64,000 nt of DNA, taken from assembly GCF_014489615.1 (NCBI RefSeq), contig NZ_CP060825.1, positions 6,990,001 through 7,054,000 of the forward strand, given 5' to 3'. Of this stretch, positions 1-8,020 are shown piece after piece (within the stretch, counting starts at the first letter, position 1; every line of letters begins with the position of its first letter). The position numbers and the translations under genes were made by a program. The notes beneath the pieces are model-generated. The model saw only the letters and a list, made by a program, of their open reading frames with translations. It had not been told where the DNA came from and searched no databases. Source of the stretch: Streptomyces genisteinicus. GTDB lineage: Bacteria > Actinomycetota > Actinomycetes > Streptomycetales > Streptomycetaceae.

Positions 1-938
1 ATGATGATGGCGGCCTGGGCCATCTGGGCGGTGGAGTCGGGCAGGTCGTGCTTGACGAGCGTCGCCCGCAGAAGCTGCATCAGCAGCGCTCCGGCGACGG
101 TGCCCAGCACCCGCACCGAGCCCCCGCTGAGCGGGGTCCCGCCCACGACCACGGCGGTGATCGCGGAGAGCTCCATCAGATTGCCCAGGGACGAGGGGTC
201 GCTGGCGGTGAGCCGGGCGGTGGCGAGGATGCCCGCCAGCGCGGCCAGCACACCGCACAGGACGTAGACACCGGTCAGGACGCGCTTGACGGGCAGTCCG
301 GCCAGGGCCGCCGCCGACCGGTTGCCGCCGATGGCGACGATCTGGCGGCCGAAGGTGGTCCGGTGCACGAGGAAGGCCACCGCGAGCGCGAGCGCCGCGG
401 CGATCACCACCACGAGCGGGACGCCGAGGACGCTGCCGGTGCCGAGGGCGAGCAGGTCGGGGTTGACGATCTGCTTGAGCTGGCCGTCCGCCATGACGAG
501 GGCGATGCCGCGCCCGCCGACGAACAGCGCGAGGGTGGCGACGATGGGTTGCAGTCCGACGACGGACACCAGGGCGCCGTTCACCGCGCCGACCACGGCG
601 CCCGCCAGCAGCGCGACGAGCAGGGCCGGGACCAGCCCGTAGCCGAGGTAGAGCGGCAGCAGCGCCGCGGCCAGGGCCATGGCGGAGCCGACCGACAGGT
701 CCACTCCCTCGGTGCCGATGACCAGGGCCATGCCCAGCGCCACGATGACGATGGGGGCGACCTGGATGAGCTGGGTGCGGAGGTTGTCGGTGGTGAGGAA
801 GTGGTCGGTGAAGACCGCGTTGAAGAGCAGCAGCGCGGCGACCGCCGCGTAGACGCCGTACTCCTGGAGCCACGCGGGGAGGCTCGGGCGCGACGCCGGC
901 CGTGCCTGCGCCGCGGGCGCGGTCGCCTGGGTGGTCAT
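1..938 (-). CDS. Sugar ABC transporter permease (RbsC/YtfT type), 3' end beyond window
   Basis: Inner-membrane permease of a ribose/galactofuranose-class importer. The ATG at 938 lies in an ATGA overlap with the ATPase stop, so the two are translationally coupled. The visible 312 residues read as alternating hydrophobic segments with the family's typical stretches, for example ALGMALVIGTEGVDLSVGS near residues 75-93 and VVVGGTPLSGGSVRVLGTVA near the window edge. The C-terminus lies off the window. YtfQRT-type operons usually carry a second permease, which could lie to the left. Family assignment is firm; the transported sugar is inferred only from the neighbouring binding protein and glycosidases. 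Confidence 0.9.
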   Translation of the reverse strand, partial: MTTQATAPAAQARPASRPSLPAWLQEYGVYAAVAALLLFNAVFTDHFLTTDNLRTQLIQVAPIVIVALGMALVIGTEGVDLSVGSAMALAAALLPLYLGYGLVPALLVALLAGAVVGAVNGALVSVVGLQPIVATLALFVGGRGIALVMADGQLKQIVNPDLLALGTGSVLGVPLVVVIAAALALAVAFLVHRTTFGRQIVAIGGNRSAAALAGLPVKRVLTGVYVLCGVLAALAGILATARLTASDPSSLGNLMELSAITAVVVGGTPLSGGSVRVLGTVAGALLMQLLRATLVKHDLPDSTAQMAQAAII

Positions 939-2737
939 CGGGGGTCCTCCTCGCCGGCCGCGGATCCGGCCGGGGTGTGCGCGTCGGGGGCGGCTGCCGT
1001 GCCGCCGACCGCGTCGGCTCCGGCATGCGGGGTGCCGCCGGGGTCACCGGAGGCGCCGGGGGTTCCGGGGGGCGCGGTGGCGTGGCGGGGGCCGGGGGTT
1101 CCGGGGGGCGCGGCGTCCTCCCGGGCGTCTGCCGGGGCGGGGGCGTTCGTGCCGTCGGGCGGGGGCGCGGCGGGGGAGTGGTCGGCGAGGGCGGCGAGCA
1201 GGGACTGCTCCCCGACCTGCCCGCCGGTCAGCTCGCCGGCCGTGGCGCCGTTGCGGAGCACCACGATCCGGTCGGCGCCCTCGACGAGCTCCTCGATGTC
1301 GGAGGAGATCAGCAGGACCGCCAGCCCCTCCTGGGCCAGTTCGTCGATGAGCGCCTGCACCTCGGCCTTGGCGCCGACGTCGATGCCGCGGGTGGGCTCG
1401 TCGAGCAGCAGCACCTTCGGCTCCAGGCACAGCCAGCGGGCGAGCAGGACCTTCTGCTGGTTGCCGCCGGAGAGTTCGCCGACCTTCTGCTCCGGGCTGG
1501 ACGCCTTGATGCGCAGCCGCTTCATGAAGATGTCGACGACCCGGTCCTGCCGCGCCCGGGAGACGATCCCCGCCCGGGAGAGCCGGGGCATCGCCGCGAG
1601 CACGATGTTCTCCCGCACCGACAGCCCCGGCACGATGCCGTCCGCCTTGCGGTCCTCCGGCAGCAGGCTGATCCCGGCCCGGATCGCGCCGGCCGGGGTG
1701 AGCCGTCCGACGGGGGCGCCGCCGACCGCGATCTCTCCCGAGTCGAGGGGCAGCGCCCCGGCCAGCGCCCGGGCGGTCTCGCTGCGGCCGGAGCCCAGCA
1801 GGCCGCCGAGGCCCAGCACTTCGCCGGGGTGGAGGGCGAGGGAGACGCCGTCCAGCTGGTGGCGGCGCGAGAGGCCGGCGGCGGTGAGCACGGGCGTGCG
1901 CGCGATGTCGTGCCCCTCCTCCCCGAAGCTCGTCACACCGTGCCGGCGCACCTCGGCGATCTCCCGGCCGAGCATCATCGACACGAGCTGCACCCGGTCC
2001 AGGTCCGCCAGGTCGCCGGTGTGGATGTGCTTGCCGTCCCGCAGCACGGTGACCCGTTCGCAGACCCGGTAGAGCTCGTCCATCCGGTGGCTGACGTACA
2101 CCACGGCGATGTTCTTGCGCCGCAGGTCGCCGATCACCCGGAACAGGGTCTCGACCTCGCGGGGTTCGAGGGACGAGGTGGGCTCGTCCATGATGACGAC
2201 CTGCGCCTTGACGGAGACCGCGCGGGCGAGCGCGACCATCTGCTGGGTGCCGATCCCCAGGGTGTGCAGCGGCCTGCGCGGGTCGACGGTCACACCGAAC
2301 CCGTCCAGCAGTGCGGCCGCCTCGCGGTGCATGCGGGTGAAGTCGATCAGGCCCAGGCGGGTCCTGGGCTCGCGGCCGAGGAAGATGTTGCGCGCGACGC
2401 TCATCAGCGGGACCAGGTTCACCTCCTGGTAGATCGTGGAGATGCCCGCCTGCTGGGCCTCGAAGGGACGGGCGAAGGACACCGGCTCGCCCGCCAGCAG
2501 CAACTCGCCGCCGTCCGGGCGGTAGACGCCGGTGAGAACCTTGATGAGGGTCGACTTGCCCGCGCCGTTCTCGCCGACGAGCGCGTGGGTCTCGCCCGCG
2601 CGCAGGGAGAACGAGACGTCGTCGAGCGCGACCACGCCGGGGAAGCGTTTGCCGACGCCGCGGGCCTCCAGCACCGTCGGCGCGGCCTGCGGCTGGGTGC
2701 CGCTCGCCGCGGACGCTGCCGCTTCGGGGGGTGCCAT
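935..2737 (-). CDS. Sugar ABC transporter double ATP-binding protein
   Basis: A 600-residue protein with two nucleotide-binding domains, energising sugar import with the adjoining permease. The first half has Walker A GENGAGKS at 55-62, a QQMVALARAVS signature region and Walker B VVIMDEPTSSL. The second half has the degenerate Walker A (GLLGSGRSE) usual in RbsA/MglA proteins, then signature LSGGNQQK and VLLLDEPTRGID. About 75 C-terminal residues are an unusual Pro/Ala/Gly/Asp-rich low-complexity tail that RbsA proteins normally lack. The stop overlaps the permease start (ATGA). The gap to the binding-protein gene is 153 bases. Very likely MglA/RbsA/YtfR family. Confidence 0.93.
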   Translation of the reverse strand: MAPPEAAASAASGTQPQAAPTVLEARGVGKRFPGVVALDDVSFSLRAGETHALVGENGAGKSTLIKVLTGVYRPDGGELLLAGEPVSFARPFEAQQAGISTIYQEVNLVPLMSVARNIFLGREPRTRLGLIDFTRMHREAAALLDGFGVTVDPRRPLHTLGIGTQQMVALARAVSVKAQVVIMDEPTSSLEPREVETLFRVIGDLRRKNIAVVYVSHRMDELYRVCERVTVLRDGKHIHTGDLADLDRVQLVSMMLGREIAEVRRHGVTSFGEEGHDIARTPVLTAAGLSRRHQLDGVSLALHPGEVLGLGGLLGSGRSETARALAGALPLDSGEIAVGGAPVGRLTPAGAIRAGISLLPEDRKADGIVPGLSVRENIVLAAMPRLSRAGIVSRARQDRVVDIFMKRLRIKASSPEQKVGELSGGNQQKVLLARWLCLEPKVLLLDEPTRGIDVGAKAEVQALIDELAQEGLAVLLISSDIEELVEGADRIVVLRNGATAGELTGGQVGEQSLLAALADHSPAAPPPDGTNAPAPADAREDAAPPGTPGPRHATAPPGTPGASGDPGGTPHAGADAVGGTAAAPDAHTPAGSAAGEEDPR

Positions 2738-2890
2738 TCACGTGGCCTTCCGGAATCGATCGTGCAAGGTGGGGCCCGGGCCGCCGCGGGAAGAGAGCAC
2801 CGCGGCGGCCCGGAGCACGGCGGGCCGGGGTGCGCCCGGGCTCGCCTGGTGTTTCCTCGCAGCCGGCGCGGACGCCGGTGCGGTGAGCCG

Positions 2891-3976
2891 TCAGTAGGCT
2901 CCGCCGAGGGACGCCTCGGCGTTGGCCTCGTCGTAGGCGCGGTCCGAGATGATGACGTCCTCCGGGATGCTCTCGCCCGAGTAGAACTTCTGGGCCGTGG
3001 CGAAGGCGAGCGGGCCGAACCGCGGGTTGGACTCGATGACGGCGTTGAGCTCGCCGTTCACCAGGGCCTGGACGGCGTTGCGGGTGCCGTCGATGGAGAC
3101 GATCTTGATGTCCTGGCCGGGCTTCTTGCCCGCCGCCTTCAGCGCGGTGACCGCGCCCAGCGCCATCTCGTCGTTCTCGGCGTAGACGGCGGTGATGTCC
3201 GGCTTGGACTGGATGAGCTGCTCCATGACCTGCTGGCCCTTGTCGCGGGCGAACTCGCCGGTCTGCTGGGCGACGATCTCCAGCCCGGGGGCCTGGGCCT
3301 TCACCTGGTCGACGAAGCCCTTGGTCCGGTCGGTCGTCACGCTGTTGCCCGAGGAGCCGAGGAGGATGGCGACCTTGCCCTTGCCCTCGGTGGCCTTGAT
3401 CATCGCGTCGGCCGCGCGCTTGCCCTGCTCCACGAAGTCGGAGCCGAGGAAGGCGAGATAGTCCTTGCAGGCGGTGGCGTTGACCTTGCGGTCGATGGTG
3501 AGGACCGGCACCTTCTTGGCAGCGGCCGCCTGGAACGCGGGCTCCAGGCCGTCCGAGTTGAGCGGCGCGACGATCAGGAACTGCGCGCCCTGGGAGAGCA
3601 TGTCCTGGATGTCGCTGATCTGCTTCGACAGCTGGGACTGGGCGTTGGTGGTCAGCAGCTTCTTCACACCGAGCTTGGCGGCCTCGTCCTTGATGGACTG
3701 GGTCTCGGCGATCCGGAACGGGTTGGCCTCCTTCTCCGACTGGGAGAAGCCGACGACGGCGTTCTTCAGGTCGAGCTTCGGCGCGCCGTAGGTCTCGAGG
3801 GTGCAGCCGTCGCCCGAGGACGCCGCCGGGGTCTCGGCCGCCTGGGCGGCCTGGCTGCTGTCGCCGCCCGCGCTGTCCGAGGTCTCCGACTTGGCGCAGC
3901 CGGAGACGGCCAGCGCGGTGGCGGCGGCCAGGGCGCAGGCGACGGCGAACGTGCGTGATCTCTGCGGAAGGGTCAT
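2891..3976 (-). CDS. Sugar ABC transporter substrate-binding lipoprotein, YtfQ-like
   Basis: Extracellular sugar-binding lipoprotein (361 aa). I chose the ATG at 3976 because an AAGGAGT ribosome site lies about 8 bases upstream, and because the protein then begins with a standard signal and lipobox (LAVSGCAKS). The mature part has the type-1 periplasmic-binding fold. It matches my memory of the galactofuranose-binding protein YtfQ in several places: VGFSQSEKEANPFRIAETQS near the start of the mature domain, TIDRKVN, FARDKGQQVMEQLI, YAENDEMALGA and KIVSIDGT. It is first in the operon ahead of the ATPase and permease, and divergent from a secreted GH2 enzyme. A furanose sugar ligand is therefore plausible, but ribose, arabinose or rhamnose cannot be excluded. 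Confidence 0.88.
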   Translation of the reverse strand: MTLPQRSRTFAVACALAAATALAVSGCAKSETSDSAGGDSSQAAQAAETPAASSGDGCTLETYGAPKLDLKNAVVGFSQSEKEANPFRIAETQSIKDEAAKLGVKKLLTTNAQSQLSKQISDIQDMLSQGAQFLIVAPLNSDGLEPAFQAAAAKKVPVLTIDRKVNATACKDYLAFLGSDFVEQGKRAADAMIKATEGKGKVAILLGSSGNSVTTDRTKGFVDQVKAQAPGLEIVAQQTGEFARDKGQQVMEQLIQSKPDITAVYAENDEMALGAVTALKAAGKKPGQDIKIVSIDGTRNAVQALVNGELNAVIESNPRFGPLAFATAQKFYSGESIPEDVIISDRAYDEANAEASLGGAY

Positions 3977-4148
3977 CTGAGGACACTCCTTGGCGGGGGA
4001 CAGCACCGCCGAGTGGCGTGCGGTCTGACGGGGAAGGGGAGAGGGCGGAGCGCACCGGTCCGGGTGCACGGCAGACGTGAACCGTCCGCCCGGACCGGCG
4101 ACGTACGGGAGGCGAGGCCGTCGTCACTGCGTCGGCGGCTCCGGCTTT

Positions 4149-4166
4149 CCAACGTTATAACGGTGC
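4149..4166. promoter_or_regulatory. Palindromic operator candidate upstream of sugar ABC operon
   Basis: CCAACGTTATAACGGTGC has dyad symmetry around an exact CGTTATAACG core (14 of 18 positions symmetric). It stands out in an otherwise GC-rich stretch, about 173 bases before the binding-protein start. LacI- or GntR-family sugar repressors use such sites. No regulator gene is adjacent within the window. Confidence 0.55.
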
Positions 4167-4325
4167 CGGAGCTCGGGCGGCAAGAGTTCTGCGGGACGTT
4201 TCGCGTACATGACGAAACCGTGTCCTGCCCCGGTGGTGGCGGTTCGGGGGGTCGTCCCAACTCGTCGGTGCGCAGGGTCTGGACAGTCGCCGGGAGGCGT
4301 GCTGTCATTCCGCTGCACCTCAAAT

Positions 4326-4339
4326 TTCCATCGTTGGAA
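4326..4339. promoter_or_regulatory. Second palindromic operator candidate, GH2 side
   Basis: TTCCATCGTTGGAA is symmetric at 12 of 14 positions with a central CG, the usual layout of LacI-family operators. It shares a TTCCA-CGTT element with the palindrome at 4149. It lies about 290 bases upstream of the GH2 start, so it may act on either divergent promoter. Confidence 0.45.
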
Positions 4340-4632
4340 TGCCATCGCAGGAGTGGCTGCCGCCGGAACGTGCGCTCCGCGGGGCGTCCGGCGGCCACCG
4401 GACACCGGCACCCCCGTACCGGTGTCCCGCCGTGCCATGCCCTCGGCGGGAGTCCGTAGCCCGCCCCCGGCGGTGCGGCCCCGCCGGGGGCGCGCGGCGC
4501 CAAGCCGTCGTGCCCACGGGCTCCTCGGCCCGCCCGGCCGCCTGCCCGCCCGGGCTCCGGTCCGCTCGGTCCGGCCCGGTCCGCTCCGTCCGATTCCCTC
4601 CGCCCGATCCCCTCTGTACGAGGAAAGACTCG

Positions 4633-7600
4633 ATGACACCACGACACACCCGCACCCGCTCCCGCACGAGACTGTGGGCGCTGCTGACCGCGGCCGCCCT
4701 GGTGCTGCCCACGAGCGCCCTGCTGCCCACCGCCGCGGCCGCCGAGCCGTCCGCCGGCACCTTCGCGTCCGCGTCCTCCTCCGAGAGGGCCGCCATCGAG
4801 GTGCACGGCCTCAAGGGCGAGTACTTCGCCATGTCCGCGCCCGGAGCCCGTGACTTCGCCGAGCTCGGCGGCACCTCGCTCGACCCGCAGATCAACTTCC
4901 CCGGTCTCACCACCACCTTCGAGACGCTGACCGGCTCGGCCGAGCACACCACCGCGCGCTGGACGGGCAGCATCGAGGCCCCGGCCACCGGCGACTACAC
5001 CTTCTACGGCATCGGCGACAACGGCTTCCGCCTCTTCATCGACGGCAAGCCCGTCATCGACCACTGGGTGGGGGACTGGGACCGGGAACAGACCAGTGCG
5101 CCGGTACGGCTGACGGCGGGCCAGAAGGTCGACTTCCGGATGGAGATGTTCCAGGACGTCGGCGGCGCCAACATGTTCCTGCGCTGGTCCACGCCCACGC
5201 TTCCGAAGCAGCTCGTGCCGGAGTCCGCGTTCACGCCGCCCGCCGACTTCGAGGTCTACCCCGTCGAGCTGACCGTCGGCGAGGACGGCCGCACCCTGCG
5301 GGCGCGGTTCGAGAACGCGGTGGCCGGCGTCAAGGACCTGGCCGAGCACCTGACGATCGAGGCCGACACCACGGCCATGCCGGTGAAGTCCGTGGCCGCC
5401 GCCCGCGGCGACCGCGACTCCCTGGTGGTCACCCTCGGCGAGCCGATCCAGAAGAACCAGTCCGTCCGCGTGACCTACGACGGCAAGGGCGGCCTCACCG
5501 CCGGCGGCGAGACGGTGCCCGAGATCGTCCGCTCGGCCCGCAACACCTCGGCCCACCGCCTCACCACCTCCTGGGGCGACAAGGTCGACACCAGGAAGCC
5601 GCTCCCCGAGTACCCCCGGCCGCAGCAGGTGCGCGCCGCCTGGCAGAACCTCAACGGCCCCTGGGAGTTCAGCGGCGCCGAGGCGGGCGAGCAGCCCGTC
5701 TTCGGCAAGAGCCTCGACGAGAAGATCATCGTGCCGTTCCCGGTCGAGTCCCAGCTCTCCGGGATCGAGCGGCACGAGGACCACATGTTCTACCGCAAGC
5801 TGGTGAACGTCCCCGGGAACTGGAAGATCGGCAAGGGCAACCGCCTCAAGCTCAACTTCGGCGCCGTCGACTACCGGGCCCGCGTCTTCGTCAACGGCAA
5901 GCAGGTCGCCGACCACACCGGCGGCTACAACGCCTTCACCGCCGACGTCACCGACGCCCTCAAGGGCAGCGGACCCCAGGAGATCGTCGTCGCCGTCACC
6001 GACACCGGCGGCGCCAACCAGCCCATGGGCAAGCAGTCCGTCAACCCCGGCGGAATCTTCTACACCCAGTCCTCCGGCATCTGGCAGACCGTCTGGATGG
6101 AGCCGGTCGCCGACGTCGCCGTCGACGACATCGTCACCACACCGGACATCGACACCAGCAGCCTCGCGGTGACCGTCCAGTCCGGCACCGCGTCCGCGAA
6201 GGCCCGTGTCGAAGCCGTCGCACGCGACGCCAGGGGCAAGGTCGTCGGCCGGATCAGCGGCCCCGCCAACAAGGAGCTGCGCCTGCCCGTGGCCGGCCAG
6301 CGCCTGTGGAGCCCGGACGACCCGTACCTCTACGACCTCGACGTGAAGCTCGTCGACGGCAGGTCCTCCGACAGCGTCGACAGCTACTTCGGCATGCGCA
6401 AGATCGCCGTCGAGAAGGTCGGCGGCTACCCGAAGCTGGTCCTCAACGGCAAGCCGGTCTTCTCCCTCGCCACCCTGGACCAGGGCTTCTGGCCCGACGG
6501 CCTCTACACCGCGCCGAGCGACAAGGCCCTCGCCTTCGACCTCGAAGCCCACAAGAAGCTCGGCTTCAACGCCGTCCGCAAGCACATCAAGGTCGAGCCG
6601 GCCCGCTGGTTCCACCACGCCGACAAGCTCGGACTGCTGGTCTGGCAGGACTTCGTCTCCGGCGACTTCCGCGACGAGACCGGACAGAAGGCCTTCGTCG
6701 ACCAGGGCCGCGAGATGATGCGCCAGCACCACGACGCGCCGTCCGTCATCGGCTGGATCGTCTTCAACGAGGGCTGGGGCGAGTGGGACCGCGAGGCCAC
6801 CGGCCGGATCACCGACCAGGTCAAGGCCGCCGACCCGTCCCGTGTCGTCAACGCCCACAGCGGCGTCAACTGCTGCAACTCGAAGGGTGACTCGGGCCGC
6901 GGCGACATCATCGACCACCACGACTACAACAACACCGACCCGGCCCACCCGGACGCCACCCGTGCGGCCATGGACGGCGAGCACGGCGGATTCACCCTGC
7001 GCACCCCCGGCCACATGTGGCCCGGCACGCCGACCGTGATCTACAGCGGCGTCGCCGACAAGGAGGCGCTGACCCGCAAGTACGTCGAGAACACCGAGAC
7101 GTTCTACCTGGAAGCCGCCGGGGCCGAACTCTCCGGATCGGTCTACACCCAGATCTCCGACCTGGAGAACGAACTCAACGGTCTGTACACCTACGACCGC
7201 CGCGAGATCAAGGTCGACCCCGCACGGGTCCGCGACATCAACCGCAAGGTCATCGCCGCCGGCGCGGCCGCCGGTGACCGCGACGCGGTGAAGGGCGGCG
7301 GCTCCTGGACCCTCGACGAGGGACAGGGCACCACCGCGAAGGACTCGGGCCCGAACGCCCTTCCCCTGCACCTCGGCGAAGGCACCACCTGGGCGCCCGG
7401 TGTCAGCGGCAGCGGCCTGGCGTTCGACGGCAAGGGCGCGTTCGCCCAGACCGAGGGCCCCGTCCTCGACACCACCGGCGACTACTCCGTCGCCGCCTGG
7501 GTGAAGCTCGACTCGGTGCCGTCCAACTACGCGACCGCGCTCAGCCAGGACGGACGCCGCCAGGAGAACCCCTTCTACCTCCAGTACGGCCAGGGCGCCT

Positions 7601-7905
7601 TCGCCTTCAGCACCCCCGGTGCCCACCGCGCACGCGTCGAGACCACGCCCGAGACCGGCCGCTGGTACCACCTCGTGGGCGTCCGGGAGGGCGGCGAGAT
7701 CCGCCTCTACCTCGACGGGAAGCTCGCCGCGACCGCCGAGGCCGGGCCCGCCGACGTGAGCACCGGACCGCTGGCGGTGGGACGCGCCAAGTGGGGCGGG
7801 AACGACGTCGACTTCTGGCACGGCGCCGTCGACCAGGTCCACGCCTACGACACGGCGCTCACCGCGGAGGAGGTGGGCACGCTCCACGACCGCGAACAGC
7901 CGTAG
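4633..7905 (+). CDS. Secreted GH2 glycosidase with PA14 and LamG domains
   Basis: A 1090-residue secreted enzyme. The ATG at 4633 follows AGGAAAG and opens a signal peptide (Arg-rich start, hydrophobic 13-30, Ala-X-Ala cleavage near 36). A PA14-like beta domain spans about 55-190 (WTGSIEAPATGDYTFYG; FRLFIDGKPVIDHW). A GH2 region spans about 325-860: jelly-roll sugar-binding domain (LNGPWEF), Ig-like domain, and a TIM barrel with FNEGWGEWD near 711-719, where Glu is the expected acid/base. A LamG/concanavalin-like domain fills about 888-1090. GH2 includes galactosidases, glucuronidases, mannosidases and, as I recall, Streptomyces galactofuranosidases with LamG domains. The YtfQ-like importer opposite favours the last, as inference. 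Confidence 0.9.
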   Translation: MTPRHTRTRSRTRLWALLTAAALVLPTSALLPTAAAAEPSAGTFASASSSERAAIEVHGLKGEYFAMSAPGARDFAELGGTSLDPQINFPGLTTTFETLTGSAEHTTARWTGSIEAPATGDYTFYGIGDNGFRLFIDGKPVIDHWVGDWDREQTSAPVRLTAGQKVDFRMEMFQDVGGANMFLRWSTPTLPKQLVPESAFTPPADFEVYPVELTVGEDGRTLRARFENAVAGVKDLAEHLTIEADTTAMPVKSVAAARGDRDSLVVTLGEPIQKNQSVRVTYDGKGGLTAGGETVPEIVRSARNTSAHRLTTSWGDKVDTRKPLPEYPRPQQVRAAWQNLNGPWEFSGAEAGEQPVFGKSLDEKIIVPFPVESQLSGIERHEDHMFYRKLVNVPGNWKIGKGNRLKLNFGAVDYRARVFVNGKQVADHTGGYNAFTADVTDALKGSGPQEIVVAVTDTGGANQPMGKQSVNPGGIFYTQSSGIWQTVWMEPVADVAVDDIVTTPDIDTSSLAVTVQSGTASAKARVEAVARDARGKVVGRISGPANKELRLPVAGQRLWSPDDPYLYDLDVKLVDGRSSDSVDSYFGMRKIAVEKVGGYPKLVLNGKPVFSLATLDQGFWPDGLYTAPSDKALAFDLEAHKKLGFNAVRKHIKVEPARWFHHADKLGLLVWQDFVSGDFRDETGQKAFVDQGREMMRQHHDAPSVIGWIVFNEGWGEWDREATGRITDQVKAADPSRVVNAHSGVNCCNSKGDSGRGDIIDHHDYNNTDPAHPDATRAAMDGEHGGFTLRTPGHMWPGTPTVIYSGVADKEALTRKYVENTETFYLEAAGAELSGSVYTQISDLENELNGLYTYDRREIKVDPARVRDINRKVIAAGAAAGDRDAVKGGGSWTLDEGQGTTAKDSGPNALPLHLGEGTTWAPGVSGSGLAFDGKGAFAQTEGPVLDTTGDYSVAAWVKLDSVPSNYATALSQDGRRQENPFYLQYGQGAFAFSTPGAHRARVETTPETGRWYHLVGVREGGEIRLYLDGKLAATAEAGPADVSTGPLAVGRAKWGGNDVDFWHGAVDQVHAYDTALTAEEVGTLHDREQP

Positions 7906-7920
7906 CGGGCGGTCCACCGC

Positions 7921-7962
7921 GCCCCGGGCGGGCGGGTGTCCTCGCACCCGCCCGCCCCGGGC
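7921..7962. terminator. Hairpin terminator after GH2 gene
   Basis: A 13-bp GC stem (GGGCGGGCGGGTG at 7926-7938 pairing with 7945-7957, loop TCCTCG) lies 20 bases after the GH2 stop. There is no U-tract, as usual in Streptomyces. It would separate the GH2 message at least partly from the next glycosidase. Confidence 0.6.
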
Positions 7963-8020
7963 ACCTCCATGGCGCCGGCGCCACGCCGCCGGCAACGGCA
8001 CGCAGAGACGGAGCGCACGT

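Larger units (their letters stand above)
3977..4632. other. Divergent intergenic control region of the sugar locus
   Basis: This 656-base region between the ABC importer operon (leftward) and the GH2 gene (rightward) has no convincing gene. It holds the ribosome site of the binding protein at its left edge, two separate palindromes (4149-4166 and 4326-4339, listed separately), a pyrimidine/purine-mixed GC-rich tract at 4440-4610, and an AGGAAAG ribosome site just before 4633. Both promoters presumably lie here. Confidence 0.7.

Noticed and set aside
48..4127. Large open frames on the plus strand and in another minus frame (for example 902-3958 and 1044-4127) over the ABC operon
   Set aside because: Products are Arg/Gly/Ala/Pro-rich without motifs; the minus-strand ABC genes have full family signatures, signal peptide and ribosome site.
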